Part shown: positions 6,079-11,967 of the stretch, in pieces
Layout of the letters: each line of letters begins with the position of its first letter
Numbering within the stretch: position 1 is the stretch's first letter
Source of the DNA: Bacteroidota bacterium
GTDB lineage: Bacteria > Bacteroidota > Bacteroidia > Chitinophagales > LD1
Length of the DNA: 11,967 nucleotides
Assembly (NCBI GenBank): GCA_018267435.1
Contig: JAFDYM010000270.1
Location: 1-11,967 of the forward strand
Direction: 5' to 3'
Position numbers and translations under genes: made by a program
Notes under the pieces: generated by a model
The model's input: only the letters and a program-made list of their open reading frames with translations
The model's database searches: none
What the model was told of the DNA's origin: nothing

Positions 6079-6528
6079 ATGGACGTTATATTATTAAAGA
6101 ACGTAGAAAAATTAGGTTACGCCGATGATGTGGTGACAGTTCGCCCAGGCTTCGCGCTTAACTACCTAATACCACAAGGCTTTGCTGTTATAAAGAATAA
6201 AAGCACACAAGCCGAACTAGAAGGCCGCAACGTAGCCCGCGAAAAACGCGAAGCGAAGTTGTTGTCTCAAATCAATGAAATTTCGGCTCGTTTCCAAGGC
6301 GAAACCTTGAAAATAGGTGCTAAGGTAGGTTCTACCGATAAAATATTCGGTAGCGTTACTTCTTACCACGTAGCCGAGGCTATCAAAAACCAACTGCAAG
6401 TTGAGGTTGACCGCCGCAAAATAAAGATACTTGAAGGCGAAGTGAAAAACCTAGGTGCATATACTGCAGAAGTAGGTTTGGGTGCTAGCCACAAAGTAAC
6501 TGTTAACTTTGAAGTGGTTGCTGAATAA
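6079..6528 (+). CDS. rplI: 50S ribosomal protein bL9
   Basis: A 149-residue bL9, of full length for the family. The N-terminal RNA-binding domain has the signature MDVILLKNVEKLGYADDVV and RPGFALNYLIPQGFA. A long connecting helix follows (roughly residues 45-75, NVAREKREAKLLSQI), then the C-terminal domain with KIFGSVTSYHVAEAI and a final strand ASHKVTVNFEVV. bL9 binds 23S rRNA at the L1-stalk base and reaches out from the ribosome, influencing fidelity. It lies 28 bases after rpsR, in the same operon, and has an A-rich upstream region without a Shine-Dalgarno. A strong terminator closes the operon. Confidence 0.97.
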   Translation: MDVILLKNVEKLGYADDVVTVRPGFALNYLIPQGFAVIKNKSTQAELEGRNVAREKREAKLLSQINEISARFQGETLKIGAKVGSTDKIFGSVTSYHVAEAIKNQLQVEVDRRKIKILEGEVKNLGAYTAEVGLGASHKVTVNFEVVAE

Positions 6529-6557
6529 TTAATTCGGCTTAACACATATTAAATTGA

Positions 6558-6592
6558 AAACCCTGTCGTTTATTGGCAGGGTTTTTATTTTT
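6558..6592 (+). terminator. Rho-independent terminator of the rpsF-rpsR-rplI operon
   Basis: AAACCCTG (6558-6565) pairs with CAGGGTTT (6577-6584), extendable by a T-G and a C-G pair, and TTATTTTT follows. It lies 30 bases after the rplI stop codon. Confidence 0.93.
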
Positions 6593-6607
6593 ATGGCCCC
6601 ACCCAAA

Positions 6608-6626
6608 CCCTCCCCGAGGGGGAGGG
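6608..6626. repeat. CCCTCCCC/GGGGAGGG palindromic repeat
   Basis: CCCTCCCC (6608-6615) and GGGGAGGG (6619-6626) form an eight-base perfect stem with a three-base loop. It lies after the operon terminator and immediately upstream of the next -7 box. C-rich/G-rich relatives are seen at 10581-10620 and 10777-10790. Confidence 0.7.
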
Positions 6627-6639
6627 CTTAATAAAAGAG

Positions 6640-6647
6640 TATATTTG
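6640..6647 (+). promoter_or_regulatory. -7 box for the CarboxypepD_reg-like gene
   Basis: TATATTTG matches the Bacteroidota -7 consensus and ends five bases before the ATG at 6653. The expected -33 position (about 6617-6620) falls in the G-rich palindrome and has no TTTG. Confidence 0.65.
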
Positions 6648-6652
6648 TAGTA

Positions 6653-7207
6653 ATGCCTAAATGCATAAAACTTACCTTATTGCTAGTAATGCTTGCCGCG
6701 GCGCACACCGTATCGGCGCAGCTTAACTACGATTTTACCGAAGGTAAGTTTATGATAAAGGGCAAGGTGGTAGATATAGAAACCAAGGCAGGCCTGCCCA
6801 TGGCCAACATTAAAATAACCAATAACGGCAAAGGTGTAACCTGCGATAACGAGGGTAACTTTACCCTATACGTAAGCCGCTACGATACCCTACGCGTAAG
6901 CTACACAGGCCACATACCTAAGGTGTACCATGTGCACGAGTTTGATAGCACGCAGTATTACACGCTGCAGTTTGAACTGATACACGACTTTGTAAAGCTA
7001 GGGCCCGTTACTATATACCCTTATAAGAGGGAGGATTTTAAAGACGTGTTTTTGGCTGCCAAAGATGTAAACAAGGTAAACATACCTGGCATAGCACCAC
7101 CTAAGTACAGCAATAAAATACCTAAAGCCAAACTTACCAACCCGGTAAGTTTTCTGTACGATAAGCTAAAGAAGAAGCGCGCTGCTAATCCTGATTTTAA
7201 GCCGTAG
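6653..7207 (+). CDS. Small secreted protein with carboxypeptidase-regulatory-like domain
   Basis: A 184-residue exported protein. Residues 1-22 form a signal peptide ending in TVSA before Q23. Residues ~34-115 match the CarboxypepD_reg-like beta-sandwich seen at the N-termini of TonB-dependent receptors and in many Bacteroidota surface proteins: IKGKVVD, then GLPMANIKI, NGKGVTCDNEGNFTL and DTLRVSYTGH are the typical strands. Residues ~116-184 are a basic tail with no recognised domain. There is no plug or barrel domain, so this is a stand-alone version, and no T9SS tail. A -7 box lies just upstream, suggesting a nearly leaderless mRNA. The last 12 codons (to within the stop) recur exactly at 8222-8256, after the next gene. 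The function is unknown; an envelope role is likely. Confidence 0.82.
   Translation: MPKCIKLTLLLVMLAAAHTVSAQLNYDFTEGKFMIKGKVVDIETKAGLPMANIKITNNGKGVTCDNEGNFTLYVSRYDTLRVSYTGHIPKVYHVHEFDSTQYYTLQFELIHDFVKLGPVTIYPYKREDFKDVFLAAKDVNKVNIPGIAPPKYSNKIPKAKLTNPVSFLYDKLKKKRAANPDFKP
7172..7206 (+). repeat. Direct repeat copy 1 (35 bp, inside the 3' end of the gene)
   Basis: Identical over 35 bases to 8222-8256. This copy encodes the C-terminal KKRAANPDFKP and the first two bases of the stop codon. The two copies start 1050 bases apart and enclose the gene at 7251-8189. Confidence 0.97.
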
Positions 7208-7238
7208 GGTTTAGTTTTATTCGTTTTACTGCTAATGT

Positions 7239-7246
7239 TATATTTG
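7239..7246 (+). promoter_or_regulatory. -7 box for the T9SS-sorted protein gene
   Basis: TATATTTG ends four bases before the ATG at 7251. A TTTA at 7216-7219 occupies the -33 position at 19-base spacing, one base off the TTTG consensus. This places a complete promoter inside the repeat-flanked segment. Confidence 0.7.
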
Positions 7247-7250
7247 CCGT

Positions 7251-8189
7251 ATGAGATTGATTATACTGGCTATGTTTTTCGTATTTGCACACCTCCAATT
7301 ATCTGCACAAATTTGGAACGGTAGTTTTGAGGAATGGGATGGCAATAACAATCCTGTAGGTTGGTACACTTCCGACATGTATTTTACTAATCGTGGCATG
7401 GCCTCGCCTAGTACTATTAGCCAAGAAACTGATACGGCTAATGTGAAGGATAGTACCTATGCAATTAGGCTTACCAATAGGTACTATAACCAAAATGGTT
7501 TTGATGGAATAATACCGGGCTGGGTAAGTAAGAAGGAGGTGATGTTTGATACGAGTATGTACGAAATAACCATTAATGGTGAAAAGCTTTATTATCCTTC
7601 TTCATATTTGAATTATGCTCTCATAAATTATCGTATTGATAATTTGTGTTCAGTATCGTGGGATGCTAGGTACATATCAGTTAATGGTTTTTCGATAATG
7701 GATTACGGTATGCATTTTGAAACTGATAGTTTTTATAGGTTGATAGACTATGGTCATTTCAGTTCCAATGGTAGTATAGAAACGGTACTTAGCGAAATAC
7801 CTGGTGAAACAGCCACGAAAATCTGTGTATGGTTTACGTCAGGTAGCGAATATCATGATTTCAATAGGCCGCTTAATGCAGTTGCGGGTAATACATTGCT
7901 GGTAGATAAAGTGAATATTACCACAACACCATGTGCCACTGGTATTATGGCTACAAGTGAGCAAATCTTGTCGTTTTACCCTAACCCAGCAAGTAATAGA
8001 TTACATATTGCCGACAATGCTTTAATAGAAACTTGTGAAGTGTATAATACCAACGGTACGTTAATTACAAAGTTAAAAGCACCTGTGGGAGATTTAGATG
8101 TGAGTGGCTTTGCGGCAGGCATGTATGTAGTGCATTGTAAAACGCCTAATGGTAGTATTGTAATACGAAAGTTTGTAAAAGTAGATTAG
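7251..8189 (+). CDS. Secreted T9SS-sorted protein of unknown function
   Basis: A 312-residue exported protein. Residues 1-19 form a signal peptide (MRLIILAMFFVFAHLQLSA). The mature start QIWNGSFEEWDGNNNPVGWYTSD has the N-x-SFEEW..P.GW pattern that begins galactose-binding-like or PCMD-type beta-sandwich domains in Bacteroidota secreted proteins; the domain seems to run to about residue 225, ending with LLVDKVNI. Residues ~235-312 form a type A T9SS sorting domain (FYPNPASNRLHI, then GMYVVHC and a final VIRKFVKVD). The substrate or ligand is unknown; carbohydrate binding is plausible but not shown. Base composition is clearly more AT-rich than the gene before it (17 G+C in each of the 60-base stretches 7561-7620 and 7681-7740, against 28 in 6781-6840). 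It is enclosed by a 35-bp direct repeat and has its own -7 box. Confidence 0.85.
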   Translation: MRLIILAMFFVFAHLQLSAQIWNGSFEEWDGNNNPVGWYTSDMYFTNRGMASPSTISQETDTANVKDSTYAIRLTNRYYNQNGFDGIIPGWVSKKEVMFDTSMYEITINGEKLYYPSSYLNYALINYRIDNLCSVSWDARYISVNGFSIMDYGMHFETDSFYRLIDYGHFSSNGSIETVLSEIPGETATKICVWFTSGSEYHDFNRPLNAVAGNTLLVDKVNITTTPCATGIMATSEQILSFYPNPASNRLHIADNALIETCEVYNTNGTLITKLKAPVGDLDVSGFAAGMYVVHCKTPNGSIVIRKFVKVD

Positions 8190-8221
8190 GGCACTTTTCC
8201 TGTTTTGTTTTAAAGCTTAAC

Positions 8222-8256
8222 AAGAAGCGCGCTGCTAATCCTGATTTTAAGCCGTA
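8222..8256 (+). repeat. Direct repeat copy 2 (35 bp, downstream of the T9SS-sorted gene)
   Basis: An exact copy of 7172-7206. Read in the corresponding frame it again ends in a stop (TAA here, TAG in copy 1), so it looks like the detached tail of the gene at 6653. The 25 or so bases before it resemble the bases before copy 1 only loosely (both contain TTTTC and an AAGCT-like stretch). Confidence 0.97.
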
Positions 8257-8344
8257 AATGCCCTCTGTCTTACGTAGATACACGTTTATTCTTTATTTAA
8301 TTTAAAATGCATTATCTTACGGTGGTAGTAAAGCCAATGTAAAG

Positions 8345-9961
8345 ATGGATGCCAATGTAGTACAACCAGAATTTGATGCTTTAGACGCGGTGGCCAGCAA
8401 CATATTGGTGTTGGACCGCTTAGGTCGCATAATATACGCCACTAAAAAGCTTACACCGCTAGCCCCTGCCAATAACAAGTACACCAATATTTTCGAAGTA
8501 TTGGAAGATATGCGCCTGAAGGATGGCTTGAGGGAGCACATCCGTATGTCGGGCGACAAGGCCTATTTTTTTACGGCTATCATGCAGGGTTCGCCATTTC
8601 ATTTCCAAGTTACCCGCTGGCGCTCTTACTATGTATGCACAGGCCAGTCGGAGCCTGAAATTGAGCAGCTATACCACCAACAAATAGATAGCCGTAGACG
8701 CATGCTTGAGATAAAAGAAAAGCTGCTGTGGCTTTCGATGATGGACCGAGAGCACTTTGAAGGTGCACTGGTACGTATACTGCAAACCGCATGTAGTGTA
8801 CTTGGTTGCGAACGCGTAAGCTATTGGCTGGTAGATGAAGACAAGCAGCGTATTACCTGTGCAAAGCTATACTTGGCTAGCATGCAAGGTATAGATGAAA
8901 GCAACACCTTAAGAGAGATAACAAAAGAGCAGGTACCGCAATACTTTAGTTATATAGAAAACGAACATGCTTTTATTCTAGCCGATGATATAGAGGCACA
9001 CCCGGCTACGGCCGAGTTTACTATGCCATATAGTAGGCTATTGAACATAAAATCGTTGCTAGATGTACCCGTGTGGCACAATGGAATATTGCATGGCATA
9101 GTATGCTGCGAACAAGTGGGCCAGTACAAAAAGTGGAGTTTGGATGATGTAAGGTTTGCCTTGGCCATAGCCGATAATGTATCGCTATGCCTGCAAACGC
9201 GCGATAGGATAGAAGCAGAGCGCAAACTGAAAGAAACCAACCATAAGCTGTTTAGAAGCAACACTGACCTAGAGCATTTTGCATCGGTAGCTGCGCACGA
9301 TATGAAATCGCCGCTTCGTAGCATAGTAGGTAACTTGCAGCTGCTAAAAAGGCAACACGCTGAAGCTTTAAGCGAAGATGCACATAGCTTTATTGATTAT
9401 AGCGTGAAGAACGCTACGCATTTAACCCAGCTTATCAATGATTTACTCTCATACTCGAAGCTTGACCAGCAGATTGGTTTTGCGCAACCTGTAAATATTC
9501 AAGAGGTATTGGATAACATTTGTGCCGACCAACGAGAGTATGTAAAGCAACGTAGAGGTACTATACGGGTGGGCGAAGGTATGCCTACGCTTAGTTTGAA
9601 CTATAACATGATATATAGGCTGTTTGCCAATATAATGCATAACGCCATAAAGTATAGCAGCGATGGTTTAGATCCTGTTTTAGAAGTTAGTTACAAGTAT
9701 GATGATAACTTCCACTACTTCGAATTTGCCGATAACGGCATAGGTGTAGATGATGAATATGCCGAGAAGATATTCTCTTTGTTTGGCAGGCTACATGGCT
9801 TAGAAAAATTCGACGGTACAGGCATCGGTCTTGCTACCTGCAAAAAGATAGCGGAACTGTTCGATGGCAAAATAATATACAAGCGTAGGCAAAACCCTAT
9901 AGGCAGCGTGTTTACGGTTGTACTGCCATTGCAGCACAGCTATGCCGAGGTATCAGCTTAG
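8345..9961 (+). CDS. Soluble GAF-domain sensor histidine kinase
   Basis: A 538-residue kinase with no membrane segment or signal peptide, so cytoplasmic. Residues ~8-110 look PAS-like (NILVLDRLGRIIYATKK). Residues ~138-285 fit a GAF domain (VLGCERVSYWLVDED, then LLDVPVWHNGILHGIVCCEQ). A helical linker leads to a HisKA domain with H318 in VAAHDMKSPLR, then LINDLLSYSKLD. The ATPase domain has the N box FANIMHNAIKYSS (N433), the G1 box DNGIGVD and the G2 box GTGIGLATCKKI. All catalytic elements are present, so it should be active. The ATG at 8345 is the first in the frame after a stop at 8303-8305. No response regulator is adjacent, so it is an orphan kinase. The architecture resembles the bacteriophytochrome-like and GAF kinases of the HWE-unlike, classical HisKA type; no chromophore-binding cysteine is assigned. 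Its last 9 bases overlap the end of the opposite-strand methyltransferase gene. Confidence 0.88.
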   Translation: MDANVVQPEFDALDAVASNILVLDRLGRIIYATKKLTPLAPANNKYTNIFEVLEDMRLKDGLREHIRMSGDKAYFFTAIMQGSPFHFQVTRWRSYYVCTGQSEPEIEQLYHQQIDSRRRMLEIKEKLLWLSMMDREHFEGALVRILQTACSVLGCERVSYWLVDEDKQRITCAKLYLASMQGIDESNTLREITKEQVPQYFSYIENEHAFILADDIEAHPATAEFTMPYSRLLNIKSLLDVPVWHNGILHGIVCCEQVGQYKKWSLDDVRFALAIADNVSLCLQTRDRIEAERKLKETNHKLFRSNTDLEHFASVAAHDMKSPLRSIVGNLQLLKRQHAEALSEDAHSFIDYSVKNATHLTQLINDLLSYSKLDQQIGFAQPVNIQEVLDNICADQREYVKQRRGTIRVGEGMPTLSLNYNMIYRLFANIMHNAIKYSSDGLDPVLEVSYKYDDNFHYFEFADNGIGVDDEYAEKIFSLFGRLHGLEKFDGTGIGLATCKKIAELFDGKIIYKRRQNPIGSVFTVVLPLQHSYAEVSA

Positions 9962-10489
9962 TTTTCTCAGCTTACACACCAAGTCCCACACTACTATACC
10001 CGCACTTACCGATATGTTTAGCGAATGCTTAACTCCGTATTGCGGTATCTCTATTACTGTATCGGCATTGCTTACCACGGCTTGTTCTACACCATCTACC
10101 TCGTTACCAAATACTACGGCGTATTTGTGTCCTGCTTCGGGCACAAAGGCATCTAGCATTACGGCATTCTCTGCCTGCTCAATGGCCAATATTTTATAGC
10201 CCATGCCGCGCAGTTCTTCTATAGCCTGCTCTGTTGTTTCGGTGTACTTCCAGGTTACGGTATCGGTGGCGCCTAGGGCGGTTTTAAATATATCGCGGTG
10301 CGGTGGTGTGCCCGTAATACCGCATAGGTATATGGCCTCTACCAAAAAGGCATCTGCCGTGCGAAATACCGAGCCTACGTTCAAGTGGCTGCGTACGTTA
10401 TCCAACACCAACACCAAGGGTGTTTTGGCGGTCTCTTTAAATTCCTCTACCGATAGTCGGGGCAGTTCTTCGTTCAGCAGTTTGCGCAT
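9953..10489 (-). CDS. SpoU/TrmH-family RNA 2'-O-methyltransferase
   Basis: A 178-residue SPOUT enzyme that would transfer a methyl group from S-adenosylmethionine to a ribose 2'-hydroxyl in tRNA or rRNA. The three family motifs are all present: motif 1 N37-V-G-SVFR43-TA, motif 2 VFGNEVDGV (residues 126-134, with E130), and motif 3 IPQYGVKHSLNISVSAGI (residues 148-165, with S156-N158), which forms the knotted SAM site. There is only a short N-terminal stretch before the catalytic domain, so it is a compact member; the target nucleotide cannot be told from sequence alone. The start at 10489 gives MRKLLNEELPRLSVEEF, a typical opening in Bacteroidota; the frame runs on upstream to 10564, but that extension is proline-rich and unlike the family. 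It converges with the kinase gene, with overlapping 3' ends and no terminator between them. Confidence 0.92.
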   Translation of the reverse strand: MRKLLNEELPRLSVEEFKETAKTPLVLVLDNVRSHLNVGSVFRTADAFLVEAIYLCGITGTPPHRDIFKTALGATDTVTWKYTETTEQAIEELRGMGYKILAIEQAENAVMLDAFVPEAGHKYAVVFGNEVDGVEQAVVSNADTVIEIPQYGVKHSLNISVSAGIVVWDLVCKLRKLS

Positions 10490-10580
10490 GGTGGCAAGAT
10501 TAGTGATTAAGCATGGGCTAGGCAAGAAGATACTACACAGAGGGCGTGGAAGAGAAGCACTCATTGCAGCTATAGTTTGT

Positions 10581-10620
10581 CAACCACCCCCTAGCCCCCT
10601 CCTATAAACAGGGGGGGAAC
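10581..10620. repeat. CCCCCTAGCCCCCTCC...GGGGGGG intergenic repeat
   Basis: CCCCCT (10595-10600) pairs with AGGGGG (10610-10615) around a nine-base loop. The string resembles a C-rich repeat I recall as common between genes in Bacteroidota, and is related in style to 6608-6626. Confidence 0.6.
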
Positions 10621-10641
10621 AAAAAGGAGTCAGCTTTATTG

Positions 10642-10673
10642 CTTTGAGTCTTCGTGCCTTCGTGGCAAAAAAA
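10642..10673. repeat. Degenerate CTTCGTGxCTTCGTGG repeat, copy A
   Basis: The stretch reads CTTTGAGTCTTCGTGCC then TTCGTGGC and an A-run, with a 9-10-base internal period. It matches the style of copy B at 10856-10910. Confidence 0.6.
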
Positions 10674-10757
10674 CTTCTTTTAACTATCTACAAATTCTTG
10701 ATAAAAGCATTTGGAAAAAGGCTGCTATAAGCCGTAATTCGCAACACACCAACAAAT

Positions 10758-10804
10758 CTTGCCTCGCACCCTCTTACTCCCTAAAGGGAGAACCGCTCGG
10801 CAAG
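10758..10804. repeat. Nested palindrome
   Basis: An outer stem CTTGCC (10758-10763) with GGCAAG (10799-10804) encloses an inner stem CTCCCT (10777-10782) with AGGGAG (10785-10790). It lacks a T-run, so it is not an obvious terminator; it looks like a REP-type element. Confidence 0.55.
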
Positions 10805-10855
10805 AAACATTACGGTCCACAAACTCAATTTAGCGTAAGCTCACCAAGAATTATT

Positions 10856-10910
10856 CTTTGTGCTCTTCGTGTAAAACCTTTGTGTACTTAGTGGTTAAAG
10901 AATAAAAAAA
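10856..10910. repeat. Degenerate CTTTGTG/CTTCGTG repeat forming the mutS 5' region, copy B
   Basis: CTTTGTGCTCTTCGTG, then CCTTTGTGTACTTAGTGG and an A-rich tail run right up to the mutS ATG. The opposite strand translates to LTTKYTKVLHEEHKE, the kind of TK/HEE string that recurs in spurious annotated proteins; this family recognition is from memory. Confidence 0.6.
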
Positions 10911-11967
10911 ATGGCAGAAGAGCGCACCAAAACGAAAGAGAAGGACACGGAAACTCCGCTGATGAAGCAGTACAATGGCTTCAAGGCGAAGTACCCCGAT
11001 GCTATCCTGCTGTTCCGTGTGGGCGACTTTTACGAAACCTTTGGGCAAGATGCTATACGCGCTGCAGCGGTACTTGGCATAGTGCTTACCAAGCGCGGCA
11101 ACGGCAAAGCTACAGAGATAGAACTGGCGGGCTTTCCGCACCACTCGCTTGATACGTACTTGCCTAAACTAGTGCGCGCAGGCCACCGCGTAGCAGTGTG
11201 CGACCAAATAGAAGACCCAAAAACAGCCATTGGCATAGTAAAGCGCGGTGTAACCGAAATGGTAACGCCCGGCGTAGCACTTGGCGATAACATACTCAAT
11301 ACAAAAACGAACAACTTTTTGGCATCGGTGTATTGGGAGCGCGATGAGTATGGCGTGGCCTTTATTGATATATCCACAGGCGAATTTTATATAGCAGAAG
11401 GCAACTTTCAGTATGTAGAAAAGATGCTGCAATCGCTAGCGCCAAGCGAGGTGCTATACCCGCGCGCTAAGCAAAAAGAGTTCGTACAATTGTTCGGTTC
11501 TAAGTTCTATGCCTTTAAGCTAGATGACTGGATATATACCTACGATAATGCGAATGAAAGCTTGCTAAAACTGTTCGATACCAAATCGCTGAAGGGCTTT
11601 GGTGTAGAACATGAAAAGCTGAGTGTAATAGCAGCAGGTGCAGCTATTCAATACCTAAAAGATACAGAACACAACAATTTAGCGCATATCACTAAGCTGA
11701 ACAAGCTTACCGACGAAAAGCATGTATGGTTAGATAGGTTTACTATCCGCAACTTGGAACTGATATACTCGCCACACCATGGCGGCAAAACATTGCTTGA
11801 TGTGTTGGATACTACTACCTCGCCTATGGGCGCGCGCCTAATGAAGCGCTGGGTAGTAATGCCACTGCTAGATATACAGAAGATAAGCGATAGGCACGAT
11901 GCGGTGGCGCACTTTATAAAGCACCACGACGCGGCAGATGAACTGAAGCGCCTAATAAGGCAGCTAG
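10911..11967 (+). CDS. mutS: DNA mismatch repair protein MutS, N-terminal part
   Basis: The first 352 residues of MutS; the gene runs off the window. MutS recognises mismatches and small loops and recruits MutL. After a charged leader (MAEERTKTKEKDTETP) the mismatch-binding domain I begins with PLMKQYNGFKAKYPDAILLFRVG and has the F-x-E mismatch-wedge motif at F40-Y41-E42 (GDFYETF), followed by AGFPHHSLDTYLPKLV and VAVCDQIEDP, both highly conserved. Domain II (connector) covers about residues 130-255 (ASVYWERDEYGVAFIDISTGEF), and the core begins with LDRFTIRNLELI and GARLMKRWVV near the end of the window. The ATPase domain is beyond the edge. The ATG at 10911 is the first after an in-frame TAA at 10896-10898 and is preceded by an A-run, not a Shine-Dalgarno. 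It is transcribed away from the methyltransferase gene. Confidence 0.97.
   Translation, partial: MAEERTKTKEKDTETPLMKQYNGFKAKYPDAILLFRVGDFYETFGQDAIRAAAVLGIVLTKRGNGKATEIELAGFPHHSLDTYLPKLVRAGHRVAVCDQIEDPKTAIGIVKRGVTEMVTPGVALGDNILNTKTNNFLASVYWERDEYGVAFIDISTGEFYIAEGNFQYVEKMLQSLAPSEVLYPRAKQKEFVQLFGSKFYAFKLDDWIYTYDNANESLLKLFDTKSLKGFGVEHEKLSVIAAGAAIQYLKDTEHNNLAHITKLNKLTDEKHVWLDRFTIRNLELIYSPHHGGKTLLDVLDTTTSPMGARLMKRWVVMPLLDIQKISDRHDAVAHFIKHHDAADELKRLIRQL

Larger units (their letters stand above)
10490..10910. other. Repeat-rich gene-free gap between methyltransferase and mutS
   Basis: This 421-base stretch separates two divergent genes and should hold both promoters, yet I find no convincing TAnnTTTG with -33 partner on either strand. 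It is instead mostly occupied by dispersed-repeat-like sequence: a C/G-run palindrome (10581-10620), two CTTCGTG-type repeats (10642-10673 and 10856-10910) and a nested palindrome (10758-10804). No credible coding region is present. Confidence 0.65.

Noticed and set aside
8257..8344. Promoter or terminator for the genes around the second direct repeat
   Set aside because: AT-rich, but no TAnnTTTG box with a spaced TTTG and no stem with a T-run.
10490..10564. N-terminal extension of the methyltransferase
   Set aside because: The extra residues are proline-rich and unlike the SpoU family; the frame simply stays open by chance.
9918..10607. Two plus-strand open frames opposite the methyltransferase
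   Set aside because: Serine/threonine-rich shadow translations of a gene with all three SpoU motifs on the other strand.
10851..11144. Minus-strand open frame ending in LTTKYTKVLHEEHKE
   Set aside because: Most of it is antisense to mutS and its end is the translated degenerate repeat, a known source of spurious proteins.

Overview
The window looks like a chromosomal segment of a Bacteroidota bacterium, probably a Chitinophagales/Sphingobacteriia-type lineage (order is a guess). The evidence is: two secreted proteins with YPNP-type type IX secretion (T9SS) C-terminal sorting domains, TAnnTTTG-type -7 promoter boxes, near absence of Shine-Dalgarno sequences, a LytTR response regulator paired with a TPR histidine kinase, and the Bacteroidota-like rpsF-rpsR-rplI operon.

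Layout. 1-257 is the C-terminal end of a ricin-type lectin-like protein, closed by a terminator. 354-2772 is a two-gene signalling operon: a membrane TPR/HisKA_2 histidine kinase and a LytTR response regulator. 3057-4937 encodes a secreted 24-residue-repeat (receptor-L-domain-like) protein with a T9SS tail, followed by a strong terminator. 4938-5412 is a repeat-rich gap ending in a canonical promoter (TTTG-N19-TATATTTG) and a terminator-like leader hairpin for the operon bS6-bS18-bL9 (5413-6528), which has its own terminator. 6653-7207 encodes a small secreted CarboxypepD_reg-like protein. 7251-8189 encodes a T9SS-sorted protein that is AT-rich and flanked by a perfect 35-bp direct repeat derived from the 3' end of the preceding gene. 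8345-9961 is a soluble GAF-containing histidine kinase, converging with and overlapping by 9 bp a SpoU/TrmH-family RNA methyltransferase on the minus strand. 10490-10910 is a gap full of degenerate repeats and palindromes, and 10911 to the end is the N-terminal part of MutS.

Most of the gene content is ordinary housekeeping, signalling and secretion. The parts that deserve a second look are regulatory or structural. First, the only obvious full Shine-Dalgarno in the window (AGGAGG) sits before rpsR, whose product is known in Bacteroidota to help sequester the anti-Shine-Dalgarno. Second, a terminator-like hairpin lies at the predicted 5' end of the rpsF mRNA. Third, the gene at 7251-8189 behaves like a cassette between direct repeats. 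Fourth, three genes for exported or membrane proteins have -7 boxes ending 3-5 nt before the ATG, implying leaderless mRNAs. Fifth, several families of dispersed intergenic repeats occur, one of which forms the whole 5' region of mutS. I found no CRISPR array, tRNA, rRNA, transposase or integrase, and no convincing new enzymatic system.
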